A stretch of DNA of 64,000 nt from Micromonospora sp. NBC_01796 (GCF_035917455.1 NZ_CP109078.1:496001-560000), one strand, 5' to 3'. Positions 53,155-62,189 are shown, counted from the stretch's first letter. Notes: generated by a model from the letters alone, not told the origin. Numbers and translations are program-made.

Positions 53155-54756
53155 TCAGCTCGACATCACCCGCTGGTGCAGGGCGGTCACCACCGACCGG
53201 GCGGAGACGAACGAGCCGTGCTGCCACGCGGTCTCGTGGCTCAGCCAGTCACCGGCGAAGTAGACCCGCCCGGCCGGCTGGAGCAGCAGGTTGTAGCCGG
53301 CGGTGCCGTGCGGCGGCGAGGTCCAGGCACCCTCCAGGTAGCGGGTACGGTCCCAGGCGTGCGAGAAGGAGGTGGCCAGCTCGCTGCGGTACTTCTCCCC
53401 GTGGATCTTCACGCCCTGGGCCACGGCCCGTGCCTCCCGCTCGGCCGGCGTCAGCGCGCTGTACGTCCGCGCGTTCGCGCCGGTGTTGTAGTAACCGACG
53501 ATCAGACCCCGCTTGCCGTGGAAGCCGTACGACGGGTACCAGATGTGCGACAGGTCGAGGTCGGTCTCGGTGATCCCGCCGTAGATCCGCTCGTCCGTCT
53601 CCCACCAGCGGCTGCGGTACTCCAGGCCGATCTTGCCGGAGGCGGTGACCGGGAAGCTGGCCAGCGCGGCGGTCACGTTGGTGCCGAGGTTGTGCGGCAC
53701 CCGCGCCATCAGGTTCGGCGGCAGTGTTCCCACGCAGTAGTCGGCCCGGATCGACTTCTCGTGCCGGCCCTGGCGGTAGGTCACCTCCACCTCGTGGCCC
53801 CGGTTGGTCACCCCGGTGACCTCGGCGCCGAGCCGGATCCGGTGGTTGCCGACCGCCCGACTGAGCGCCTTCGGAATCGCGTCCATCCCGTCGACCGGCT
53901 GGAACATCAGCATCGCCTGGTCGTAACCGAGTTCGAAGGAGAAGTACCGTCCGACGTTGCTGGCGAACACGTCCGACAGCGGTGGCGGGGCACCGAGCAG
54001 GGTCCCGGCGTCGTTGCCGGCCCCGGGGTAGGCCGCGTACCCGCGCCGGCTGGTTCCGGTGTACGCGAACCCGCTGGTACGCCCACCGATCGCACCGAAA
54101 CTCTGCAGGAACGACAGCAGGCGGGTCTTGTCCTCGGCGGTGAGCCGGGCGTCCAGCGCCCCCTGGTCGGTCGCCTTGGCGAGCAGTTCGGAGACGTAGC
54201 CGTACACGTCGGCCCTGGCGGTGCGGTAGCGCTGGGCCGAGGTCATCCCGGTCGCCTCGTTGTAGATCCGGGCGTCGGCGTTGGCGTTGGTGAACACCTC
54301 GATCGGCACCCCGAGCTCACGGCAGTAGTCCAGGGTGACCATCCACTGCGCCAACCGACCCGGACCCGCGTTGAGGTAGGTGCCGGAGGAGAACTTCGCC
54401 TTCTGGGTGTGCCCGTCCAGGTCGGTTTCGGAATCACCGCCGCGGATGGTGCGGTTACGGCCGCCGGCGACCGCGCGCGCCTCCAGGATCGTGCAGTCGT
54501 ACCCGGCCTTGCCCAGCTCGTACGCGGTGGCCAGGCCGGCGATGCCGCCGCCGAGAATGACCACGCGCGCGGCACCGCGGCCGGTCAGGTGGAAGTCGGA
54601 TCGCTCGGGTGCGCGGAACGCGGGCGCGGCCGACGCGGCGGTCGGCGCGAGTCCCAGGGCGCCCATGGTCGCGAGCATCGCGCCCGCTCCGCCGCTGGCA
54701 CCGACTGCCCGCAGGAAGCCGCGCCGGTTCAGGGCGGGTTGCGTGTGGTGGCTCAT
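53155..54756 (-). CDS. Tat-exported flavin amine oxidase (L-amino-acid oxidase-like)
   Basis: A 533-residue flavoprotein. The N-terminus has a twin-arginine signal (NRRGFLRAVGASGG, residues ~12-25, then a hydrophobic stretch to ~45). The FAD-binding loop VVILGGGIAGLATAYELGKAG begins near residue 65, followed by EARAVAGGRNRT, and the C-terminal YFAGDWLSHETAWQHGSFVSA closes the FAD site. This is the amine-oxidase fold of L-amino-acid oxidases and related enzymes; it would oxidise an amine outside the membrane and release H2O2. ATG at 54756 has GGGGGA upstream. The upstream space contains a 26-bp direct repeat. The amine substrate is not evident. Confidence 0.9.
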   Translation of the reverse strand: MSHHTQPALNRRGFLRAVGASGGAGAMLATMGALGLAPTAASAAPAFRAPERSDFHLTGRGAARVVILGGGIAGLATAYELGKAGYDCTILEARAVAGGRNRTIRGGDSETDLDGHTQKAKFSSGTYLNAGPGRLAQWMVTLDYCRELGVPIEVFTNANADARIYNEATGMTSAQRYRTARADVYGYVSELLAKATDQGALDARLTAEDKTRLLSFLQSFGAIGGRTSGFAYTGTSRRGYAAYPGAGNDAGTLLGAPPPLSDVFASNVGRYFSFELGYDQAMLMFQPVDGMDAIPKALSRAVGNHRIRLGAEVTGVTNRGHEVEVTYRQGRHEKSIRADYCVGTLPPNLMARVPHNLGTNVTAALASFPVTASGKIGLEYRSRWWETDERIYGGITETDLDLSHIWYPSYGFHGKRGLIVGYYNTGANARTYSALTPAEREARAVAQGVKIHGEKYRSELATSFSHAWDRTRYLEGAWTSPPHGTAGYNLLLQPAGRVYFAGDWLSHETAWQHGSFVSARSVVTALHQRVMSS

Positions 54757-54895
54757 ACGTCCCCCTTTATCAAGATCCGTGGGACGCCGAGTCTCTGTGC
54801 CGACTGTTACCGGTGAAGCGAAATGATGTTGCCACCGCATTTCGCTGATCTTCGATGAACGCGGTCAGTCGCCGATCGATGGACGCGGACCACCA

Positions 54896-54954
54896 GCCCG
54901 ACGGACATGGGCCGTCGCGGGCCACCGGGCCCGACGGACATGGGCCGTCGCGGG
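54896..54954. repeat. Direct repeat of 26 bp, two copies, each a potential hairpin
   Basis: The unit starting GCCCGACGGACATGGGCCG occurs at 54896-54921 and 54929-54954. Inside each, CGACGG pairs with CCGTCG across ACATGGG. It lies between the flavoprotein start and the sigma-factor stop, where it may help end the sigma transcript. Confidence 0.75.
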
Positions 54955-54989
54955 ATGCCGTGCCTGTGACGGAGGTGAGCCGGTCGGGG

Positions 54990-55574
54990 TCAGCCGGTGA
55001 CGCGTACGTGGTCGTCCGGGCCGCCCTGGGCCCGCATCGCGGCGACCAGGTCCGCCCGTGCCCGGGCCACCCGGGACCGGATGGTGCCCACCGGACAGTC
55101 GCAGACCTCGGCCGCCTCGGCGTAGCTCAGCCCGGCGACCTGGGTGGCGACGAACGCCTCCCGCCGGTCGCGCGGCAGCGTACGGAGCAACTGGTCGAGC
55201 ACGACTTCCTCTTCGAAGCCGGACCCGTGACCGGCCCTGGCGGCGTCGGCCGCCCCCTGCCAGTCGGCCAGCTCGGCGGTGCGCGGGCGGCGGACCAGCG
55301 CCCGGATGTGGTCGGCCGCCACCCGGCGGGCGATCGCCAGCAGCCAGGTACGCGCGGACGACCGGGCCGCGAACCGGGGCAGCGCCCGCATCGCCCGCAG
55401 GTACGTCTCCTGGGTGAGGTCCTCGGCGTCGGCGTGCCCGATCAGATGCGTGACGAAACGGTGCACGTCATGCTGGGTGGCCCGGATGAAGGCACCCGCC
55501 GCGGTCCGGTCGCCGGCCTTCGCGGCCAACGCCCAGCGCGTGATCTCGTCGTCGTCGGACCCGGTCGCAGGCAT
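54990..55574 (-). CDS. ECF RNA polymerase sigma factor (SigC-like)
   Basis: A 194-residue extracytoplasmic-function sigma factor with region 2 (residues ~25-90: HDVHRFVTHLIGHADAEDLTQETYLRAM, ARTWLLAIARRVAADH) and region 4 (~130-185: LPRDRREAFVATQVAGLSYAEAAEVCDCPVGTIRSRVARARADL). The DLTQETYLRAMRALPRF sequence is typical of the SigC group of actinobacteria. ATG at 55574; a zinc-finger membrane protein is divergent 79 bases away and may be its anti-sigma factor. It has no C-terminal extension. The regulon is unknown; the copper genes nearby are possible targets by analogy with mycobacterial SigC. Confidence 0.92.
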   Translation of the reverse strand: MPATGSDDDEITRWALAAKAGDRTAAGAFIRATQHDVHRFVTHLIGHADAEDLTQETYLRAMRALPRFAARSSARTWLLAIARRVAADHIRALVRRPRTAELADWQGAADAARAGHGSGFEEEVVLDQLLRTLPRDRREAFVATQVAGLSYAEAAEVCDCPVGTIRSRVARARADLVAAMRAQGGPDDHVRVTG

Positions 55575-55653
55575 GTTGGAAGGTTAACCTGTGCCGCCCC
55601 GGTTAGGGTTGCGGCAGTTCCATGGGAACTCGACGGATCCGGGGACCGACAAT

Positions 55654-56418
55654 ATGGGTGTGGGGTGTGAACAGTACCGGGAGACGCTCTCGGCGTGGCT
55701 GGACGGCGAGGATGATCCCGCCGAGCGGCCCGCCCTGGAGGCGCACCTCGGAGAATGTCAGGAATGCCAGTCCTGGGTTGATTCTGCCGCTTCGGTGACC
55801 CGGCTGGCCCGAACCAGCCTGGTCGGCACGATGCCCGTACTCGACGAGCGGGTGCTCGCGGCGGCACCCGGTCCGGGCCGGCTCCGGGTGGCCATCACGC
55901 TGCGGATCCTGCTCGGCGTACTCGGTGGGGTGCAGTTCGTCCTCGGTGCGGCGCAGATCGCCGGCATCGCGGGCACCCAGCACCTGCACAACCTCGCCGG
56001 GACCACCGTCCCGCCGAACCACCTGTGGCACGAGTCCGCCGCCTGGAACGTGGCGATCGGCGCCGGCTTCGGCTGGATCGCGCTGCGCCGTACCCGGCCG
56101 GTGGGGATCCTGCCCACGCTGACCGCCTTCGTGGCCGTACTCACCCTGCTCTCCGCGAACGACATGATCGTCGGACGGGTGGACGTCAGCCGGATCCTCA
56201 GCCACGGCTTCATCCTGGCCGGTTACGTGATCATCCTCGTCCTGACCCGGCCGGCGCTGGACCCCGGCGAGCCACCGCAGCGGCGCCAGCCCGGCCCGTC
56301 GCGCTGGCGGGCCAGCTTCGACGCCGACGAGGTCGCCGCCCCCGTCCCACCGCTGCGCCTGGTCCGCAACCACCCCGGCCCGGCCCACGCCCGCCACGAC
56401 GACCACCGCGCCGCCTGA
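55654..56418 (+). CDS. Zinc-finger (zf-HC2) membrane protein, putative anti-sigma factor
   Basis: A 254-residue protein. The first 50 residues contain the anti-sigma zinc-binding motif His-x3-Cys-x2-Cys (HLGECQEC) after an acidic helix (CEQYRETLSAWLDGEDD). Residues ~85-205 hold four hydrophobic segments, more than in typical single-pass anti-sigma factors, followed by a basic, proline-rich cytoplasmic tail. It is divergent from the SigC-like gene, which suggests it controls that factor at the membrane. ATG at 55654 is used; the frame opens at 55591. The inner HNLAGTT..HLWHESAAWN segment has conserved-looking His residues that could bind metal or haem. Confidence 0.8.
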   Translation: MGVGCEQYRETLSAWLDGEDDPAERPALEAHLGECQECQSWVDSAASVTRLARTSLVGTMPVLDERVLAAAPGPGRLRVAITLRILLGVLGGVQFVLGAAQIAGIAGTQHLHNLAGTTVPPNHLWHESAAWNVAIGAGFGWIALRRTRPVGILPTLTAFVAVLTLLSANDMIVGRVDVSRILSHGFILAGYVIILVLTRPALDPGEPPQRRQPGPSRWRASFDADEVAAPVPPLRLVRNHPGPAHARHDDHRAA

Positions 56419-56457
56419 AAACTACCCCACTCGGCGACCCCCGCGCCGCGTGACGGG

Positions 56458-58497
56458 TTACCCGCCGCGGCCCTCCCGGCGGGCGGCCTCGGCCAGGAAG
56501 TTGTTGTAGCGGGCCAACTCGTCCTCCTCGCCGTTGGCCTGCGCCCGGTCGGCGGCCCGGTCGAGCCGGGCCTGCTCCCGCTCGTCCGCCCGGATCCACT
56601 GCCGTACCAGCAGGATCATCACGATCGCGGCCGGCACCTCACCGAACGACCAAGCGATGCCGGCACCGAGATGCTGGTCGGACAGGAGCGACCCGGCCCA
56701 GTCCGGATGGACAGCGTCGTACCAGTCGGGGGCGATGACCGTGGTCGACTGCATCAGGATCACGCCCAGGAACGCGTGGAAGATCATCGCGGCGAAGTGG
56801 ATGATCACGAGCAACGGTTGGGGCAACGGCCGACGCCCGGGGTCGATGCCGATCAGCACCCAGAACAGCAGGTAGCCGACCAGTACGAAATGGGTGAGCA
56901 TCGCCAGGTGCCCGAGGTGGTAACGCATCAGGGTGCCGAGCAGCCCGCTGAAGTACAGGCCGTAGAGGCTGGCGACGTAGAGCCCGAGGGCGACCAGCGG
57001 ATGGGTCAGCACCCGCAGGACCCGGCTGTGGATCAGGATCAGCAGCCACTCCCGGGCCCCGCGCACCTGCGGATCGGTCGGCCGACGCAGCGCCCGCAGG
57101 GCCAGTGTGAGCGGTGCCCCGCCGACCAGCAGGATCGGCACCGCCATGGAGAGCACCATGTGCTGGACCATGTGCACGCTGAACAGCAGGTACGCGTACC
57201 GCGCGACGCCGAGGTTCGTGATCGCGGCGAGCAGCAGCATCCCGGCCACCCAGCTACCGGTACGCGACCAGGGCCAGTGGTGCCCGTCGCGGCGCAGCCG
57301 ACGTACGCCGGCCAGGTAGGCGGCGATGCCGAACGCCGTCACCGCCAGGAAGAACATGTCCGGCAGCACCTCGCCGAGCATCCGGGCGGCGGTGGGTGCC
57401 GGCGGCATGCCGAAGCCGAGCAGTTCCACCAGCGGATCCGGGCCGACCGGGTTCACCGGTTCCGGGGTCGGGCTGCGGGACAGCGCCACCGCCAGGCCGA
57501 AGGTGGCCGCGAAGACGACCAGTTCCCCGGCGGCCAGCCGACCGAACGCCCACCCCGCCCCGGCTCGCAGGGCCGGCAGCGTACGGGCCCGGTGCACGAC
57601 GCCGATCCCGCCCAGCACCAGCAGCGCGGCGATCTTCGCGAGGACCAGCCCGCCGTAGCTGGAGTGCCAGAGCTGCCCCCAGTCGCCCAGCCGCACCCAC
57701 GCATTGGTCAGCCCGCTGGCCGCCACCACCACGAAGCAGGCCAGGGCGAGCCGGCTGTAGCGGGCCGCGGCGTCGGGCAGCAGCCGGCTGCGCCGGAGCA
57801 TGAGCAGCCCGACCAGCCCACCGACCCACACCGAGGCGGCGAGTACGTGCAGGGCGAGGCTGGTCACCGCCAACTGGTGGTTGCCGGCACCGGCCGCGTG
57901 CCCGGTGAACGCCGGCGGCAGCACCGCGACCAGCGCCAGTACGGCCGTCGTCGCGGCCAGGGCCCGGGACACCCCGACCCGGGTCAGTACGGCCAGCAGC
58001 AGCGCCAGCCCGGCCTGCAATGCCAGTGCCCGGCCCTGGCTGATCGAGGTGGCGAAGCTGAACACGGTCGCCGAACGCAGCCGGTCGACCGGCTGGCCGA
58101 GCAGGTCGGAGACGGTCAGCACCAGCATGGTCGTCGCCGCCACCGCCCAGCCGACAGCCCACCCGGTCGCCCGGCGCAGCAGCAGGTAGCCGCGCGGCGA
58201 GACGCTGGCCCCGTCGCCGGGGAGCAGGAACGCCGCGGTGACCAGCAGGCCGACGGTCACGGTGGCCAGCCCGTCCAGGGCCACCCGGACGATCGGCATC
58301 GCCCACCGGGTGACCGGTCCGGGATCGGGCAGGCCGGTGATGACGGTGCTGTCCAGCCCGCCGCCGTACCGCAGTGCCAGCAGCAGCACCGCCAGCGCCG
58401 CCGCACCGACCGACACCGGCAACCACCACAGCCGACCGCCACGGACCGGCGAGGAGGTGACGGGAGCCTCGGGCACGGGTACGCCGTCGCCGCTCAT
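56458..58497 (-). CDS. Copper-transport CopD / cytochrome-oxidase assembly CtaG fusion membrane protein
   Basis: A 679-residue polytopic membrane protein formed from two domains. The N-terminal half (~20-370) is CopD-like, with SLALHVLAASVWVGGLVGL as a family signature. The C-terminal half (~390-640) is a caa3_CtaG domain, with HMVQHMVLSMAVPILLVGGAP and HLAMLTHFVLVGYLLFWVLIG. The two halves are separate proteins in many bacteria but often fused in actinobacteria. It probably delivers copper to the terminal oxidase or to the cytoplasm. ATG at 58497 overlaps the CopC stop by 4 bases. Confidence 0.92.
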   Translation of the reverse strand: MSGDGVPVPEAPVTSSPVRGGRLWWLPVSVGAAALAVLLLALRYGGGLDSTVITGLPDPGPVTRWAMPIVRVALDGLATVTVGLLVTAAFLLPGDGASVSPRGYLLLRRATGWAVGWAVAATTMLVLTVSDLLGQPVDRLRSATVFSFATSISQGRALALQAGLALLLAVLTRVGVSRALAATTAVLALVAVLPPAFTGHAAGAGNHQLAVTSLALHVLAASVWVGGLVGLLMLRRSRLLPDAAARYSRLALACFVVVAASGLTNAWVRLGDWGQLWHSSYGGLVLAKIAALLVLGGIGVVHRARTLPALRAGAGWAFGRLAAGELVVFAATFGLAVALSRSPTPEPVNPVGPDPLVELLGFGMPPAPTAARMLGEVLPDMFFLAVTAFGIAAYLAGVRRLRRDGHHWPWSRTGSWVAGMLLLAAITNLGVARYAYLLFSVHMVQHMVLSMAVPILLVGGAPLTLALRALRRPTDPQVRGAREWLLILIHSRVLRVLTHPLVALGLYVASLYGLYFSGLLGTLMRYHLGHLAMLTHFVLVGYLLFWVLIGIDPGRRPLPQPLLVIIHFAAMIFHAFLGVILMQSTTVIAPDWYDAVHPDWAGSLLSDQHLGAGIAWSFGEVPAAIVMILLVRQWIRADEREQARLDRAADRAQANGEEDELARYNNFLAEAARREGRGG

Positions 58498-59114
58498 CGG
58501 GTGGTACCGGTCGGTCGGCGTCGGCGTACCCGGATCAAGCCGGCGGCGACGGCGCCCAGGGTGACCGCGCCGGCCACCCACCACCACAGCGGAGTCGAAC
58601 CGCCGGTCGTTGCGACCGGCGCCGCCGCCCGCACCGGTTCGGCCGGCGGGGCCGGCTCCCGGCCGGGCGGGAGCGCGACGGTGAACCGGAACTCGCCCTC
58701 GATCGGATGCCCGTCCGCGGAGATGGCCCGCCACGCCACCCGGTAGTCACCCGATCGCAGCGGGTGCACCGGTTGGCTCATCCGGTGGTCCACCACCCGC
58801 GCCGGCCCGTCGCCGTAGCCGGTGTGGTCCGCACCCTCGACCAGGACCGTGCTCAGGTCGGCCCGGACAACCTCGTTGAAGGTCAGGGTCACCGCCGGCA
58901 ACGGACCGGTCACGGTCGTCCCGTCGGCCGGGTCGGTCCCGAGCAGCCGGGAGTGCGCCCAGGCCGGGGTGGTGAGGACCGGCAGACCGGCGAGCAGCAC
59001 GGCCAGACCGGCCCCGGCCAGCATCGCCACCCGGATCACGACCCGTCGGCCCACCGGCAACCCGGACCACACCACCGCCAACCGACCGTGCACCACCACC
59101 GACCCCACTTCCAC
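58494..59114 (-). CDS. copC: CopC-family copper-binding secreted protein
   Basis: A 206-residue protein, membrane-anchored at the C-terminus. After a signal peptide ending PAWA-HS, the mature part starts with His, which in CopC binds copper, followed by LLGTDPADGTTV and DGHPIEGEFRFTV, both CopC hallmarks. A C-terminal hydrophobic segment (~175-195) and basic tail anchor it. The reported start GTG 59114 is uncertain; starts within the next 30 codons (for example at VIRVAML) are plausible and would give a more usual signal length. It is co-translated with the CopD-CtaG fusion, making a copper acquisition or oxidase-assembly unit. Confidence 0.85.
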   Translation of the reverse strand: MEVGSVVVHGRLAVVWSGLPVGRRVVIRVAMLAGAGLAVLLAGLPVLTTPAWAHSRLLGTDPADGTTVTGPLPAVTLTFNEVVRADLSTVLVEGADHTGYGDGPARVVDHRMSQPVHPLRSGDYRVAWRAISADGHPIEGEFRFTVALPPGREPAPPAEPVRAAAPVATTGGSTPLWWWVAGAVTLGAVAAGLIRVRRRRPTGTTR

Positions 59115-59212
59115 CGCCCGCGAATCCGGGTAGGTGGTCGTGCCGGCGTCCCGGTGAGTTCCCGGACACCGGTGCGGGCCGCGTCACACCAGGCGAAACG
59201 CCCTCAGGTGGG

Positions 59213-59680
59213 TCAGGGGAACTCGACGATGTGCATCGCGGCCTCCTCGGCCGACGCGCCGCCACCGTCGATCCCGACGTCGCTGCCGACGGACTCACCC
59301 TCGAGGTCCGGTCCGAGTCCCTGGTCGGGCGCGACCAGCCGGCCCGCGCGCAGGTCGCCGACCTCGTTGGCGTCGAGGAACTCGTCGGCCTCGCGGGACA
59401 GCGCGTCCTCGTCGACGTCGGTGAGGAGGGCGGGGCGTTCCCACGGGGTCGCCTGCTCCGGAACCTCCTGGGCGATCCGCTGGTCGAGCGACTCGCCGAT
59501 GCTGGCCTCCTCGGCGGTCACGCCGAAGGCGGTCGAGCCCCGGTAGTTCTCCGGCGGGGAGTAGCCCTCGTCGAGGGCGTCGTCGAGCCCGCGGTCCTCC
59601 AGCGTGTCGTCCGCCGACAGTTGGCCCTCGTCGTGGGGGAACCAGACGTCCGTCTCGGCCGATCCGTCAGGGGTGGTCAT
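59213..59680 (-). CDS. DUF5709-family acidic protein
   Basis: A 155-residue very acidic protein with the pattern SADDTLEDRGLDDALDEGYSPPENYRGS, SIGESLDQRIAQEVPE and RAGRLVAPDQG seen in the DUF5709 family of actinobacteria. No catalytic motif or membrane segment is visible; it is probably largely disordered and cytoplasmic. ATG at 59680 is preceded by GAGGAG. It is not obviously in an operon; the toxin-antitoxin genes end 100 bases upstream on the same strand. The function is unknown. Confidence 0.85.
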   Translation of the reverse strand: MTTPDGSAETDVWFPHDEGQLSADDTLEDRGLDDALDEGYSPPENYRGSTAFGVTAEEASIGESLDQRIAQEVPEQATPWERPALLTDVDEDALSREADEFLDANEVGDLRAGRLVAPDQGLGPDLEGESVGSDVGIDGGGASAEEAAMHIVEFP

Positions 59681-59779
59681 GTCGAATCTCCTCGCTGCCC
59701 GTGGCCGGCACCCATGCCCGCCGTGGGCGAGCCTAGCCACCGCCGGTACGGACCGCAGCCGGGCAGCCCGGGGGTACGG

Positions 59780-60103
59780 TCAGCGGGCGCCACCCGGTAG
59801 GTCGAGGATCACATGGAACGCCTCCCAGACCCGGGCCAGGGTCTGGCCGGTGATCATCCCGACCGGCTCGCCGAGCGCGTCCCGCGACCGGCTGCCGATC
59901 GTGGCCACCCGGACCACACCCTCGACCGGGTCCCGCGAGGTCAGCGGGATGCTGATCCCCGAGGACGGCCACCCGGGCACCACGTCGACGCAGATCGGTC
60001 GGGAGACCGGGTCGGCGTTGAACTCGTCCGCCGAGACGACCAGCACGTACAGCTCCCGGCGCGGGCCGATCGGGCGGTACGGGCGGATCTCGCCCTGCCT
60101 CAC
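59780..60103 (-). CDS. MazF/PemK-like toxin of a type II toxin-antitoxin pair
   Basis: A 107-residue small protein with features of the MazF/CcdB fold: starts RQGEIRPYRP, then ELYVLVVSADEFNADP, and IGSRSRDALGEPVG. MazF proteins are mRNA interferases; the sequence-specific residues cannot be confirmed by eye and similarity is modest. GTG at 60103 overlaps the antitoxin stop (GTGA), the normal order antitoxin-toxin with coupling. Overexpression would be expected to be growth-inhibiting, but the role here, such as phage defence or stress, is unknown. Confidence 0.7.
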   Translation of the reverse strand: MRQGEIRPYRPIGPRRELYVLVVSADEFNADPVSRPICVDVVPGWPSSGISIPLTSRDPVEGVVRVATIGSRSRDALGEPVGMITGQTLARVWEAFHVILDLPGGAR

Positions 60104-60375
60104 GACGCGCGCGTCCGGCTGACCCTGTCCAGCTCCGCCGCGTACGCGACGCCCCGTTCGACCTCGTCCTGCTCGGCGTGCCGGACCAGTTCCGCCCGAA
60201 CCGCCGGGTGCGCCGCCAGGTACGCGGCCTCGGCGCGCATCGAGTCGGCCAGGGTCTGCCGGCGGACCGCCCGGTTGACGTACGCGGAGAAGGAGACCCC
60301 GGCGGCTTCGGCGCTGCGCTGCGCGGCCTCGCGGGTGAGGGCATCGAGGGTGATGGTGACTCGATCGGTTGCCAT
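60100..60375 (-). CDS. Ribbon-helix-helix antitoxin-like protein
   Basis: A 91-residue small protein. The start MATDRVTITLDALTREAAQRSAEAAG with VSFSAYVNRAVRRQ is a ribbon-helix-helix (CopG-like) DNA-binding domain; the C-terminal half (EAAYLAAHPAVRAELVRH...) is helical and probably wraps the toxin. ATG at 60375 was chosen; the frame extends to 60453 without a better start. Overlap with the toxin gene supports a toxin-antitoxin operon, autoregulated by the RHH domain. Confidence 0.75.
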   Translation of the reverse strand: MATDRVTITLDALTREAAQRSAEAAGVSFSAYVNRAVRRQTLADSMRAEAAYLAAHPAVRAELVRHAEQDEVERGVAYAAELDRVSRTRAS

Positions 60376-60439
60376 CGAGGCAGCATACTCAGCCGCATAC
60401 CAAAACGCATCGGTCACGTAAGCATTGTCGAGCGCCAGC

Positions 60440-61102
60440 TCAGCTGTTTCCACCCATGATCATCACGGTGGTGGTAGCGGCCAGCGCGATCTCCAGTTCG
60501 GCCAGCGCGTCGCGTACCGCCCGGTCCGCCCACTGCGGCTCGCCGAACGCGGCGAGCCGCCGCTTCACCTCCTCCGGCGGGTGGCCGGGGAAGGCCGAGG
60601 CGATCAGGCCGGTGCCGCAGACCAACGACCAGAGCGCATGCGTACGCGGGTCGGGCGGGGAGGTGCCGGCCAGGGCCAGTCCGAGCCGGCGGCGGGCGTC
60701 GAGTTCGGGTGCGGGTTCATCCGTGGAGGTCGACGGGTACCGGGAGGTGGGGAAGACCCACAGCACCCGCTCCTCCGTACGCCGGAGCAGGCCGCGCCCG
60801 ACCAACCGGTCCAGCACCGCCTCGCGCAGACCCGCCCGCAACCGGTCCACCCACTCCCGCGCGGAACCGTCCGTAGGGGCCGACGCGATCTCGGCCAGTC
60901 CCCGGTCGACAACCGGGTCACCGGTCGGCGTCGGGTCGACCACTCGCAACCGGCCCTCGACCGGGGCGACCCGACCGGCGACCGCCAACTCGACCAGCAC
61001 CCCGCCGGCCAGCCCGTAGTCCAGCCAGGACGAGTCCGGGGCGGGCGCCCCGTCCTCCCGGTAGGCCAGCAGGAGCAGTTCCTCGGCCAGATTGATGTCC
61101 AT
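60440..61102 (-). CDS. GPP34 (Golgi phosphoprotein 3-like) family protein
   Basis: A 220-residue protein beginning NLAEELLLLAYREDGAP with LDYGLAGGVLVELAVAGRV and ..DRLVGRGLLRRTEERVLWVFPTSRYP, matching the GPP34 family. In eukaryotes this family binds PI4P at the Golgi; the many actinobacterial members have no established function. The region GTGLIASAFPG is also conserved. ATG at 61102 has no clear ribosome-binding site but fits the family start. It lies 28 bases after the stop of the small membrane protein gene, on the same strand. Confidence 0.85.
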   Translation of the reverse strand: MDINLAEELLLLAYREDGAPAPDSSWLDYGLAGGVLVELAVAGRVAPVEGRLRVVDPTPTGDPVVDRGLAEIASAPTDGSAREWVDRLRAGLREAVLDRLVGRGLLRRTEERVLWVFPTSRYPSTSTDEPAPELDARRRLGLALAGTSPPDPRTHALWSLVCGTGLIASAFPGHPPEEVKRRLAAFGEPQWADRAVRDALAELEIALAATTTVMIMGGNS

Positions 61103-61130
61103 CCAGCCGATGGTAGGAACACCGAGCACG

Positions 61131-61607
61131 TCAGACGTCCGGCGGGCCGGCGGCCCCACGCCGACGCAGGTACAGGGCGGCGGTGGCCACCTGGCTCCCG
61201 ATGACCAGTGCGACCGCGAACGGCACGAAGGACCGCCACGGCTCCGGCAGCCACGTTCCGAGCAGCCAGACGCCGGGCACCACGCAGACGACGGTGATCG
61301 CGTACGCGAAGAAGGCGCGCAACCGGTGGCCACGCCGCACCTGGTCGAGACCGTTGGCGGCCGCGGCGGCGGCCAGACCGACGAATTCGTTGATCCCGAA
61401 GATGTCCGCCACCACCAGGATCAGCACTCCGAGCAGGACACCCACCAGCGAGGAGTGGGCAGCGGCCCGAAGTGCGTCCGGTAGCGGCCCGTCCGGCAGC
61501 CCCGGCTCGTGGTCGTAGACGAGTGCACCCCTGCTGTCGTACACCCAGCGGTGGGGCGACTCGGTCGCCCCACCCGGATCGGACGGCCCGGGGGCATCCA
61601 CGCTCAT
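61131..61607 (-). CDS. Small membrane protein of unknown function
   Basis: A 158-residue protein with a hydrophilic N-terminus (~1-45, containing HRWVYDSRGALVYDHEPGLPDG) and three or four hydrophobic segments (about 55-80, 95-120 and 125-145). No family was recognised. ATG at 61607 has a weak ribosome-binding site; an in-frame ATG 36 bases upstream is possible. It is probably co-transcribed with the GPP34 gene downstream. Confidence 0.6.
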   Translation of the reverse strand: MSVDAPGPSDPGGATESPHRWVYDSRGALVYDHEPGLPDGPLPDALRAAAHSSLVGVLLGVLILVVADIFGINEFVGLAAAAAANGLDQVRRGHRLRAFFAYAITVVCVVPGVWLLGTWLPEPWRSFVPFAVALVIGSQVATAALYLRRRGAAGPPDV

Positions 61608-62189
61608 GCGTCCAGTGTGGATAAGGATCGCCAGGCGCGACATGACCGGTCGCCCGGCTCTCGCATCGTCCGGACGGACAGGTCGCGAACGGCGGTCGGC
61701 AGACGGCCGAGGAGTGGCGACGGCTTGCCGAACCGCGGGCCGGTGCTGCCCGGCCGCTCGTCGCACCACCGCTTCTCACGCGATCAACGACGGACCCTTA
61801 CGCGGGTTACGGCGATCCCGATGCCCGCACCGACAGGACGGTTCCGGCTGGCCGTTCGGGTACCGCCGCCCCCCAATGCGGAAATGGACGAGCATTCCGA
61901 GCAGCGAGTCCGGAGAACGGGCGAGTCGTGTAAGTCGAGCCTTCGGACGGTTCCGACAATCGTCGGGATCCCGCTGATTCGGCTCGGGCCGGCGGCCGAA
62001 TCGGCGGCGCCGTGGCATTGCGTATTGGGGCGTTTCCGCGCAGTGGCGCCACCGCCGGTCCCGACCGAAGTGATCACGCTCACGCCACGGGCGGGACCCT
62101 CGGTGTGCGCTCGGCGGTGCGCCGCAGGCGCGCCACGGCGGTCGGGCGTACTTGGGGACCGGTGTCGGGGCGGGGCACCCGGCAACGAA
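61608..62189. other. Intergenic stretch, no gene recognised
   Basis: This roughly 580-base region between the small membrane protein and the tRNA terminator has open frames on both strands, but none shows a ribosome-binding site, a family motif or plausible composition. It probably holds the promoter of the membrane-protein/GPP34 unit at its left end. Confidence 0.5.
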
